A DNA stretch of 6,335 nt from a bacterium (GCA_021781185.1 JAJXXI010000102.1:1-6335); one strand, 5' to 3'. Shown: positions 1 to 6,329, numbered from the stretch's first letter. Made by a program: numbers and translations. Notes: generated by a model not told the origin, from the sequence alone.

Positions 1-745
1 CTTCTTTTGAATTGAGCGAATGTTCCATGTGGAACAAATCGTCTTTCCAAAATGAAAAAAAAGGTGCCGGCTCATCGCCTGGCTGGATTTCTGTTTTGCT
101 AAAGTTTATTGATTTTCTCAAAAGGCGAGGAGGTGTTCCAGTCTTTAGACGCCCCAACTCTAAGCCTAGTTCTTTTAAAGATGCGGAAAGGCCCACCGCA
201 GCTGCGTCCCCGGCTCTGCCGCCTGATTGTTGATTTGATCCAATATGCATCAATCCACGAAGAAAAGTTCCAGTCGTAATAATTACGGCCATGCTTAAAA
301 ATTGGACTTCTAGCGTGGTTTCTACCCCTAACGCGATTCCATTTTCATATAAGATTTTTGCGGATTGACCCTGTTTAACATCAAGACGAGGTTCTGATTC
401 GCAAACCCATTTCAATCGGAATTGGTATGCCTTTTTATCGCATTGTGCGCGAGGGCCCCAGACGGCTGGTCCTTTTTTCTTATTCAACATCCGGAACTGA
501 ATTCCAGAGAGATCCGTATTTTTTCCCATTTCTCCTCCTAGAGCATCTATTTCGCGAGCCAAATGTCCCTTGGCTAGTCCACCGATCGCCGGATTGCAGG
601 ACATTTGTCCAATACTGTCTGCATTGATAGTCAGGAGTAATGTTTCACAGCCCATTCTAGCTGAGGATAGTGCCGCTTCAACACCAGCGTGACCGGCACC
701 AACCACTATCACATCATATCGTTTAGGATAAACAAACATAGACAT
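1..745 (-). CDS. mnmG: MnmG (GidA), tRNA uridine-5-carboxymethylaminomethyl modification enzyme, N-terminal part
   Basis: MnmG is the FAD-dependent partner of the GTPase MnmE. Together they install the carboxymethylaminomethyl group at wobble uridine 34 of certain tRNAs, in the cytoplasm. I translated the minus strand from 745. The frame is open for 248 codons and leaves the window at base 1; the family is about 620 residues, so roughly 40% is present. Residues 16-21 (GAGHAG) form the FAD dinucleotide-binding loop. The conserved QMSCNPAIGG block carries Cys50, equivalent to a conserved cysteine of the family. KGPAVWGPRAQ (about 91-101), TTGTFLRG (157-164), SGGRAGD (174-180) and GRLKTGTPPR (198-207) are all family landmarks. 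A TGA lies directly before the ATG at 745 in the same frame, so the start is 745 or the second ATG at 739. No Shine-Dalgarno is visible. It lies 82 bases downstream of the kinase gene on the same strand. Its base composition is AT-richer than the right half of the window. Identification is very secure. Confidence 0.97.
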   Translation of the reverse strand, partial: MSMFVYPKRYDVIVVGAGHAGVEAALSSARMGCETLLLTINADSIGQMSCNPAIGGLAKGHLAREIDALGGEMGKNTDLSGIQFRMLNKKKGPAVWGPRAQCDKKAYQFRLKWVCESEPRLDVKQGQSAKILYENGIALGVETTLEVQFLSMAVIITTGTFLRGLMHIGSNQQSGGRAGDAAAVGLSASLKELGLELGRLKTGTPPRLLRKSINFSKTEIQPGDEPAPFFSFWKDDLFHMEHSLNSKE

Positions 746-827
746 TCAAAAAATAGCTGCAAATAGTGGCATTTTAGAAATTAATTACAAACTTTTGAGA
801 AATTATTTGAAATCGTGGTGGGCACGG

Positions 828-2549
828 TTATATCACTGAAAACAAAATTTGAATAGTGGTCCCGCGTCCGACTTTGGACCTAATTCGTATTTGTCCCTGA
901 TGGGTCTCAATTATTCTACCAATTATGGCCAGCCCCAATCCTGTTCCCTTCGCCTTGGTGGTCACCAACATGGTTTTAAAAGCGTTTTTTTTCTGCTCAT
1001 CGCTCATTCCCTTCCCATTATCCTTGAACTCTAGTGAAACCTGTTCTGAATTGTCCTTGTTTTTGACGACTTTGGAGCGGATAGTTAGTGTTCCTCCCGA
1101 GTTCATTGCCTCGGCGGCATTCAGAATTATGTTTAGAAATGCTTGCTCCAACTGAGGAGCGTCACCCAAGACCAAAGGTAAATTAGGTTCCAAGTCTCGC
1201 ACCAACCGAATGCCTTGGTTCGATAATTTATGGCGAACTAGCAAGCCGAGTTCATCCACTAACTCATTGAGATTTACGGGCGCAAACTTAGGTTCAGTAG
1301 TGCGAGCGAAATCCAAGATTTGTTCAACAATTTTATTCAGGTGTTCGATTTTAGATTCGATGATCTGAGCATCTTTTGAACGTGGATCCTTTGGTTCAAA
1401 TTTCAGGTTAAGAGAATGATAAAGCAATTTCATTACCGTTAATGGATTTCGGATTTCATGTGCCACCTCCGCTGCAAGTAAACCGAGAGCAGATAGCCTT
1501 TCGTTCTGTCTTAATTGCTCCTCCACATCAACGATTCGTTCGTAGAGTCTAGCCTTTTCAATCGCAATTGCCGATAATTCTGCCAAGGCAGAGAGAATTC
1601 GGATCTCTTCATTTGAGAAGCTATAAAATCTAGCAGTATAAACACTTAAAGCTCCAATTGCTTGCCCAGAAAAAACGAGCGGAACGCTGAGCAGCGAAAC
1701 CAAGCCTTCTTTCCGCGCAAGTTCCACGTTTTGATACCGCGAATCCACTTGAACATTGGCTACTTGCAACGGCTTTTTTCGCCTCACAACCACACCAATC
1801 AAACTTTCTCCCGCACCCAAACGCGGCTTGTTTATGTATGCATCTCCAGCGCCGTAGCTTGCACGCAGATCAAGCCACTCGCCTGCTTCGTCCAGCAACA
1901 TCAATGAACACATTCTGGCCCGCATCAATTCGCAGGCTTCTTTCGTGATGGAACGCAAAGCCTCATCCAGATTCAAAGTGGAATTGATGGTGCGGCTTAC
2001 GCTCGAAAGCGATTCGAACAGCATGACTTTTAGCCGTAACTGCTCGTAAAGCCATGTGTTTTGAATCACCTTTGCGGCTTGAACCGCCATTTCTTCCAAT
2101 AATTCCTGGTCGGCGGCGGTGAACGCGTTCGCCCTCTCGGAATCCACATTGATTACACCACGGACTTCTCCCTGCACTTCCAGCGGCACGGCGAGCTCCG
2201 ATCGCACGTCACGCTTCACGCTGACATATCGTCTGTCTTTGGTAACGTCGCCGATGAGCGCTGGTTTCCCGGTCTGTGCCACCCAACCGGTTATGCCTTC
2301 GCCAACGCGTAATTTTAATTTGCGCGCGACAGAGGAAAGGTTTTGTGCGGCGTGAATCTCGATAAAGTTCGTGGTGGGATTGATCAGGGCCAGTGAACCG
2401 GAGGAGGCGCGCATGACGCGGACGGCTTCGCTGACGATAAGTTGAAATGCCTCCTGTGAATCAAGCGTGGAATGGATGACGTTGCTGACTTGATACAGCA
2501 GACTCAAGCGTTCCGGCGGCAGTTTTGTTTTGGGAAATTCCTCGTTCAC
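828..2549 (-). CDS. Cytosolic tandem-GAF sensor histidine kinase
   Basis: A 573-residue two-component sensor kinase. Two GAF domains (about 14-165 and 185-335) presumably bind a small molecule or sense redox state; the ligand cannot be read from sequence. A short helical linker (about 336-352) leads to a HisKA dimerisation domain with H-box AHEIRNPL, the phospho-acceptor being His364. The HATPase domain (about 455-573) has an N-box with Asn477 (LNIILNAAEAM), a G1 box DNGKGM (510-515) and a G2 box GTGLGL (535-540). The F-box is unusual: FKTMLVTTK (524-532) instead of the common FxPFxTTK. No transmembrane segment or signal peptide is seen, so it should be soluble. The start is GTG at 2549, with an in-frame TGA immediately before it; the next Met is residue 46, inside GAF1, so the GTG is favoured. 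No Shine-Dalgarno is evident. It lies between the LptF/G-like gene and mnmG on the same strand, and no cognate regulator is adjacent. G+C falls markedly in its 3' half. Confidence 0.95.
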   Translation of the reverse strand: MNEEFPKTKLPPERLSLLYQVSNVIHSTLDSQEAFQLIVSEAVRVMRASSGSLALINPTTNFIEIHAAQNLSSVARKLKLRVGEGITGWVAQTGKPALIGDVTKDRRYVSVKRDVRSELAVPLEVQGEVRGVINVDSERANAFTAADQELLEEMAVQAAKVIQNTWLYEQLRLKVMLFESLSSVSRTINSTLNLDEALRSITKEACELMRARMCSLMLLDEAGEWLDLRASYGAGDAYINKPRLGAGESLIGVVVRRKKPLQVANVQVDSRYQNVELARKEGLVSLLSVPLVFSGQAIGALSVYTARFYSFSNEEIRILSALAELSAIAIEKARLYERIVDVEEQLRQNERLSALGLLAAEVAHEIRNPLTVMKLLYHSLNLKFEPKDPRSKDAQIIESKIEHLNKIVEQILDFARTTEPKFAPVNLNELVDELGLLVRHKLSNQGIRLVRDLEPNLPLVLGDAPQLEQAFLNIILNAAEAMNSGGTLTIRSKVVKNKDNSEQVSLEFKDNGKGMSDEQKKNAFKTMLVTTKAKGTGLGLAIIGRIIETHQGQIRIRSKVGRGTTIQILFSVI

Positions 2550-2636
2550 TCAGTAAATTTCTGTTTTTCAGTTGTCCGAACTGTTCGTGCGTCCGGTTGA
2601 AAGTAAAACCTAAACTGGAAATACAAAACTAAAAAC

Positions 2637-3782
2637 TCAACGAGTCCTTAAAATCAAAATCGTTCCGGTGGCGGCAAACAGCACGTTCGGCAGCCACGCC
2701 GCGAACCACGGAGGTAACTGGCCGTTCATTCCCAACGCGAGACTGACCTGTTGCAGCACGAAATAGCTGAAACAGATAAAAATACTCCCGGCCACGCCAA
2801 AAAAGAGGTTGCGACGACCAGATTGCGCACCAAACGGAATGGCGATGAGCACCACCACAAAGCAGGTCCAAGGCGCAGCCCAGCGTCCAAAATATTTGGT
2901 GCGGAACGCGTGAGCTTCATCCGTCGGCAAGTCGGGGTGGAGTCGAAGATAACCCCACAATTCCTTGAGCGGGATATCCGCGCTATGCGAGCCGCGCAGC
3001 AATTGTGTATCACTCAATTTGATGTCGCTCAGAATTTGTTTGGGCGTCTCATCAAACTCCGGCATGGCGATTTCGTTGGTGGAGCAAACCGGCCGCAGAG
3101 TGCCGCGCAGCCCGGATTGTGCAAACAGTTGTGCGTTGTAAAAAACCCAAACTCCATTCGTTCGCACGGCGCGTTCTGCCTGTAGCGCCCGCCAGGAGCC
3201 GTCGGGCAAAGTCCAGGTGACGTTTGGATTGACCATGGTTTCCGCTATTGAATCATATTCTCCGACCTGCCAGATGCGGCCGGGCCGGATGCGAAAACCT
3301 ATTTTGGAGAATTGCGTTTTAGATTTTATCCGGCCTTCCATTTGAACATGCCGCGATAGAATTTCCTCCGACCAGTCGGCGGCGCGGGGGGCGGCAAATT
3401 CATTCAGAACGAAATAAATTCCGCTGGCGACTAGGCCGACAATGAAATACGGCAGGCAAAGACGCCACAAGCTGATGCCGGCGGCGCGGAGCGCTGTAAG
3501 TTCATGATGTCGTGAATGGTGCGTTAGCGCGTAGAGCAGGGCCAACAGCAGCGTAATGGGCAACACCATGACAAAAAAACCTGGCATCATGGCGGCCGCG
3601 TATTCAACAGCATCCAGCAGCCCCAGTTTGTGTTCCTGCATCGTGTCGAGTTCCGTGAAGAAAAAATAGGAGATCCAGAAGACCAGAAACCCGCCGAGGC
3701 AGTAGGCCAGCGGCGTCAACAACTCGCGGAACAAGTATCGGTCGTGCAACCGCATGATGAAGGTTAGCTGGCCGACGGTCAT
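2637..3782 (-). CDS. LptF/LptG (YjgP/YjgQ) family lipopolysaccharide export permease
   Basis: This is an inner-membrane permease subunit of the LptB2FG transporter type, which extracts lipopolysaccharide from the inner membrane and passes it to the periplasmic Lpt bridge. The 381 residues show the family layout. Three N-terminal membrane helices lie at about 26-44, 65-87 and 107-128. A periplasmic beta-rich domain follows (about 140-290), then three C-terminal helices (about 302-320, 327-349 and 358-378). Between helices 2 and 3, HELTALRAAGISLWRL (93-108) matches the cytoplasmic coupling helix that contacts the ATPase. The N-terminal LHDRYLFREL is typical of the family and slightly closer in style to LptG, but LptF and LptG cannot be separated with confidence. 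ATG at 3782 and ATG at 3755 (residue 10, giving MRLHDRYLF) are both possible starts; the latter fits usual family N-termini better. Neither has a Shine-Dalgarno. The gene follows tRNA-Lys by 22 bases, so cotranscription with the tRNA is likely. No partner permease or lptB is in the window. Confidence 0.92.
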   Translation of the reverse strand: MTVGQLTFIMRLHDRYLFRELLTPLAYCLGGFLVFWISYFFFTELDTMQEHKLGLLDAVEYAAAMMPGFFVMVLPITLLLALLYALTHHSRHHELTALRAAGISLWRLCLPYFIVGLVASGIYFVLNEFAAPRAADWSEEILSRHVQMEGRIKSKTQFSKIGFRIRPGRIWQVGEYDSIAETMVNPNVTWTLPDGSWRALQAERAVRTNGVWVFYNAQLFAQSGLRGTLRPVCSTNEIAMPEFDETPKQILSDIKLSDTQLLRGSHSADIPLKELWGYLRLHPDLPTDEAHAFRTKYFGRWAAPWTCFVVVLIAIPFGAQSGRRNLFFGVAGSIFICFSYFVLQQVSLALGMNGQLPPWFAAWLPNVLFAATGTILILRTR

Positions 3783-3804
3783 TGGCCAGTCGGGAATTAC
3801 AAAC

Positions 3805-3880
3805 TGGTGGGTTGGCGGGGACTCGAACCCCGGACCAATGCCTTAAAAGGGCACTGCTCTACCAACTGAGCTACCAACCC
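3805..3880 (-). tRNA. tRNA-Lys(UUU)
   Basis: A complete 76-nt cloverleaf on the minus strand. The acceptor stem GGGTTGG pairs with CCAACCC, followed by discriminator A and an encoded CCA. The D-arm stem is GCTC/GAGC. The anticodon stem GTGCC/GGCAT (one G-U pair) closes the seven-base loop CTTTTAA, which gives anticodon TTT (Lys). The variable loop is TGGTC. The T-stem CGGGG/CCCCG closes loop TTCGAGT. Without the CCA the gene is 3808-3880. Its 3' end is 22 bases from the ATG of the LptF/G-like gene, with no room for a separate promoter or terminator. Lysine tRNA with a U34 anticodon is a known MnmE/MnmG substrate class, which makes the nearby mnmG a pleasing but probably coincidental neighbour. 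Confidence 0.97.
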
Positions 3881-3893
3881 AACAGGGCGCAGG

Positions 3894-3921
3894 AAAATAG
3901 ATCAAACCCGCCCGAATGCAA
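3894..3921 (-). promoter_or_regulatory. Possible promoter of tRNA-Lys (weak match)
   Basis: Reading the minus strand, TTGCAT (3921-3916) is followed after 16 bases by TATTTT (3899-3894), which ends 13 bases before the tRNA 5' end. The spacing and position suit a sigma70-type promoter, but each hexamer is only a partial match (3 of 6 and 4 of 6). A perfect TTGACA lies further upstream (3940-3935) but has no good -10 at the right distance. Treat this as a candidate only. Confidence 0.3.
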
Positions 3922-4033
3922 GATTATTCAGCTTTGTCAAACGGTTGGCACGCGATCATTTCAATTTTGATTTCCCCTAGCCCTGCGGTAATGTTGAGGC
4001 ATCAAAACCGCAACGCAAATCAAGTTTTGGGGT

Positions 4034-4855
4034 GTGCGAGGCTCCATACCCACACCGGGTCCGGGCACCATGCGTTACGGTGGCAACACGACCTGCCTGG
4101 AAATACGGCGTGGCTCAGAGATCATCATTCTCGATGCCGGCACCGGGCTGCGCAAACTGGGCCAGTCACTGTTGCGGGAATTCAAACAACACCCTCTCAA
4201 CCTTTCGCTGCTGCTTTCCCATACACATTGGGACCACATTCAGGGTCTGCCGTTTTTTGCACCAATTTACGAATCCCGTTGTCGTCTGCGCATCCTTGGC
4301 TGCGAAGGCGCACATGACAGCCTTGTCGCCGCGCTCACCGGCCAGATGGAAAGCACGTATTTTCCCGTTCCATTCTTCAAGCTGCCGAGCAACATCGAAA
4401 TCGAAGAACTGCGCGATTTTAATTTTGCCATCGGTTCGGTGCTCGTTCGTGCCCACCGGGCTAATCACCCCGGCTTGGCTGTCGGCTACCGGCTGTTTTC
4501 GCCCGAAGGCATCGTCGTCTTTTTCCCCGACACCGAACCGCGCCAAAGCGGTGACGACCGCGAGATGATTGATTTCGTCCATGGTGCCGACGTGCTGATC
4601 CTCGACTCCCAATATGACCGGGCCGAATACCGGCGTCACACTGGCTGGGGTCACGGGTGCGTGGATGATTCCGTGGCGCTCGCACTCAAAGCCGACGTTA
4701 AAAAGCTTGTGCTCTTTCATCACGACCCGGACCATGATGACAAGAAAATTGATGTCCTCGTGAAATCCGCCCGCCAAATAGTGGCCAAGGCCAAGGGAAA
4801 ATTGAAAGTGGTCGCCGCGCGCGAGGGAATGGTCATTCAACTTGTCGGCAAATAA
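4034..4855 (+). CDS. Metallo-beta-lactamase-fold hydrolase (PhnP/Lactamase_B_2-like), start uncertain
   Basis: A metal-dependent hydrolase of the metallo-beta-lactamase fold, probably cytoplasmic and acting on a phosphodiester or similar bond; the substrate is unknown. Metal-ligand motifs are complete. HTHWDH supplies His63, His65, Asp67 and His68 (numbering from the GTG at 4034). NHPG supplies His145, FFPDTEP supplies Asp166, and LFHHDP supplies His229/His230. LILDAGTG (32-38) and LILDSQYD (188-195) are further family blocks, and GWGHG (204-208) precedes the last helices. Residues match the family to the C-terminus, with TAA at 4853-4855. The GTG at 4034 encodes what is normally the valine of the conserved GVRGSIPTPG. 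The same frame is open upstream to a TGA at 3995-3997 and reads IKFWG just before it, so the true N-terminus probably starts earlier at a non-standard codon, or the start has been altered (see findings). It converges with ubiE, 68 bases apart, and is divergent from tRNA-Lys. Confidence 0.88.
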   Translation: MRGSIPTPGPGTMRYGGNTTCLEIRRGSEIIILDAGTGLRKLGQSLLREFKQHPLNLSLLLSHTHWDHIQGLPFFAPIYESRCRLRILGCEGAHDSLVAALTGQMESTYFPVPFFKLPSNIEIEELRDFNFAIGSVLVRAHRANHPGLAVGYRLFSPEGIVVFFPDTEPRQSGDDREMIDFVHGADVLILDSQYDRAEYRRHTGWGHGCVDDSVALALKADVKKLVLFHHDPDHDDKKIDVLVKSARQIVAKAKGKLKVVAAREGMVIQLVGK

Positions 4856-4923
4856 ATTCACCGCCCCAGTTTCTTCCCCCGCTCAGGATTTCGACTCCTT
4901 TTCGGAGAGAACCTTTTCAAACC

Positions 4924-5655
4924 TTACGACGCCTTTTCCCCGTAGTTGATGGCCATGGCACCACCCAGCAGGTTGATCACATGAATATTTTTCAGCTTCA
5001 ATGAACGCATCTTGTCCGCCACGGCAAGCTGCGCCGGATAATGTTTGAGCGACTCCAGGATGTAAGCATAGGCCTGTGCGTTGCCACAGAACAATAGCCC
5101 GATGAGCGGCACAGACAGCCGCAGATGGGTGAAATAAACAGCCCGCCACAACGCGTTCGGCGGCTTGCCAAAATCGAGCACAATGAGTCGCCCGCCGGGT
5201 TTGGCCACCCGGAACATTTCATCCACACCTCGTTCCCAGCTCGTAAGGTTCCTCAATCCGTAACCCACGGTAACAATGTCAAAGGTGGCATCAGCAAAAG
5301 GAAGCTGCTGGGCGTCGCCCTGAAGAAACGTCGGCGACGGGTTTTGGTGTTCGGATGCCAGTCTTCTATTCCGCTCGGCGGCGACCTCAAGCATTTGCGG
5401 GCTAAAATCGAGCCCGGTGGTTTCCGCTCCACGCTTCGCGAGGGAAAAGGTGATGTCGCCGGTGCCGCAACACAGGTCCAGCGCGCGACACCCCGGTTTA
5501 ACTGCGGCCAATTTTATTACACGCCGTTTCCAGCTTCGATGCAACCCGAAGCTTTGGAGGTCATTCAGGAAGTCGTAGCGGCGGGCGATGCGGGCGAAGA
5601 GGTCATTGACTTTCGCAGCGCGCTGCTCGCCGGGTGCAAAAAAGGCGTTACTCAC
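4924..5655 (-). CDS. ubiE: UbiE/MenG, demethylmenaquinone (and/or ubiquinone) C-methyltransferase
   Basis: An S-adenosylmethionine-dependent methyltransferase that adds the ring methyl group in menaquinone synthesis, and in ubiquinone synthesis where that pathway exists. The 243-residue length is typical. The family signature YDFLNDLQSFGLHRSW (27-42) matches the UbiE pattern Y-D-x-M-N...S...H..W, with Leu for Met. Motif I ALDLCCGTGD (58-67) is the SAM-binding loop, LDFS (82-85) the acidic loop, and GDAQQLPFAD (113-122) motif II. VGYGLRNLTS (130-139) is highly characteristic of UbiE/MenG, and AKPGGRLIVLDFGKP (151-165) is the post-motif block. The C-terminal GGAMAINYGEK (231-241) fits bacterial MenG. 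The start is GTG at 5655, with an in-frame TAG 9 bases upstream and no earlier option. No Shine-Dalgarno is apparent. No other quinone genes are in the window, so menaquinone versus ubiquinone is not decided by context. It is divergent from the receiver gene across about 130 bases. Confidence 0.94.
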   Translation of the reverse strand: MSNAFFAPGEQRAAKVNDLFARIARRYDFLNDLQSFGLHRSWKRRVIKLAAVKPGCRALDLCCGTGDITFSLAKRGAETTGLDFSPQMLEVAAERNRRLASEHQNPSPTFLQGDAQQLPFADATFDIVTVGYGLRNLTSWERGVDEMFRVAKPGGRLIVLDFGKPPNALWRAVYFTHLRLSVPLIGLLFCGNAQAYAYILESLKHYPAQLAVADKMRSLKLKNIHVINLLGGAMAINYGEKAS

Positions 5656-5784
5656 GCAGGAAGTCTAGCGATGCCGGGCGCATCAGGCAAAGCAGAGAAA
5701 TATCTTTCCGCTTGGCAGAGCCTTTGCTAGGTTTCCACCTCAGTTGCAACCAATAAGCTTGGAGCGACTTTTGATCATAGAACC

Positions 5785-6195
5785 ATGAGCACAGGTGCCA
5801 AGCCGAAGAAAATTTTGGTGGTGGATGACAACGAGATTGTCATAAAAACCATCTCCTTAAAACTCCAAGGTGCTGGCTACCAGGTTTTGACCGCCATGGA
5901 CGGCACAACGGCGGTGACCGTGGCCCGTCAGGAAATGCCGGATTTGATTCTACTGGACTTGACATTTGCCCCCGAAATAGACGGCGTGCCCTGGGATGGG
6001 TTTCGCATCATGGCATGGTTTCACCGGTTGGACGGCATCAGAAGAATCCCCATCATCGTCATTACTGGAAGTGAAGATCCCGCTACCCGGCAGCGCGCCA
6101 CCAGCATGGGCGCAGTGGCTTTCTTTCAAAAACCGCTGGAACATGATTATTTGGTGAAAGTGATCCGCGCCACCCTGGGCGACACCATCAAGTGA
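5785..6195 (+). CDS. Stand-alone response-regulator receiver domain with extended loop after the phospho-acceptor
   Basis: A 136-residue CheY-like receiver with no output domain. It should be phosphorylated by a histidine kinase and act through protein contacts. The acidic pocket is Asp14/Asp15 (LVVDDNE), the phospho-acceptor is Asp58 (LILLDL), the switch Thr is Thr94 (IVITGS) and the conserved Lys is Lys116 (FFQKP). All key residues are present, so it should be active. The usual acceptor-to-DGF spacing is enlarged: from Asp58 to the WDGF block (70-73) there are about five or six residues more than in CheY-like proteins, including a second DG at 66-67 and a VPW segment. The ATG at 5785 gives the normal receiver N-terminus with an eight-residue lead. 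A GGAG lies about 20 bases upstream, too far to be a convincing ribosome binding site. Neighbours are the divergent ubiE and the downstream tRNA-Gly; no kinase is adjacent. Confidence 0.93.
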   Translation: MSTGAKPKKILVVDDNEIVIKTISLKLQGAGYQVLTAMDGTTAVTVARQEMPDLILLDLTFAPEIDGVPWDGFRIMAWFHRLDGIRRIPIIVITGSEDPATRQRATSMGAVAFFQKPLEHDYLVKVIRATLGDTIK

Positions 6196-6209
6196 AGGCA
6201 AATTCAGGC

Positions 6210-6237
6210 TTGCCAGAAACATCGGCTGGCTTAATAT
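6210..6237 (+). promoter_or_regulatory. Likely sigma70-type promoter of tRNA-Gly
   Basis: TTGCCA (6210-6215, five of six matches to TTGACA) is separated by 16 bases from TAATAT (6232-6237, four of six to TATAAT). Transcription would begin near 6244, about 10 bases before the mature tRNA 5' end, which is usual for tRNA genes. The -35 box overlaps the 3' arm of a small inverted repeat (GGCAA 6197-6201 with TTGCC 6210-6214). Seen by eye only. Confidence 0.5.
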
Positions 6238-6253
6238 CTAATCACTTTCGGAC

Positions 6254-6329
6254 GCGAGCGTAGCTCAGTTGGTAGAGCATCACCTTGCCAAGGTGAACGT
6301 CGAGGGTTCAAATCCCTTCGCTCGCTCCA
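6254..6329 (+). tRNA. tRNA-Gly(GCC)
   Basis: A complete 76-nt cloverleaf. The acceptor stem GCGAGCG pairs with CGCTCGC, followed by discriminator T (usual for glycine tRNAs) and an encoded CCA. The D-stem is GCTC/GAGC. The anticodon stem TCACC/GGTGA closes loop TTGCCAA, giving anticodon GCC (Gly). The variable loop is ACGTC. The T-stem GAGGG/CCCTT (one G-T pair) closes loop TTCAAAT. It starts 58 bases after the receiver gene and appears to have its own promoter. Confidence 0.97.

Noticed and set aside
12..627. Two short plus-strand open frames of 73 and 66 codons
   Set aside because: Both lie antisense to the clearly conserved mnmG coding sequence and resemble no known protein.
3805..3880. 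tRNA-Lys 3' end as an integration (att) site of a mobile element
   Set aside because: No second copy of the tRNA 3' end and no integrase, transposase or phage-like gene is in the window.
3782..3970. Plus-strand open frame of 62 codons reading GLAGTRTPDQCLKRALLYQL in its first half
   Set aside because: It is the antisense of tRNA-Lys. This peptide is a well-known artefact of translating the reverse complement of tRNA genes.
4166..4861. 231-codon minus-strand open frame
   Set aside because: It is antisense to the MBL hydrolase, whose motifs are fully conserved; a long shadow frame is common in GC-rich genes.
4895..4907. CTCC-TTTTC-GGAG hairpin between the converging MBL and ubiE genes as a bidirectional terminator
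   Set aside because: The stem is only four base pairs and no adequate T-run follows on either strand.
5125..5730. 201-codon plus-strand open frame
   Set aside because: It is antisense to ubiE, which carries every family motif; the translation is low-complexity and rich in basic residues.
6197..6214. GGCAA/TTGCC inverted repeat after the receiver gene as its terminator
   Set aside because: It has a five-pair stem, an eight-base loop and no T-tract. It overlaps the more convincing -35 box of tRNA-Gly.
6254..6329. Shared stretch between the two tRNAs (GTAGCTCAGTTGGTAGAGCA) as a repeat element
   Set aside because: It is the normally conserved D-arm region of tRNAs, not a separate repeat.
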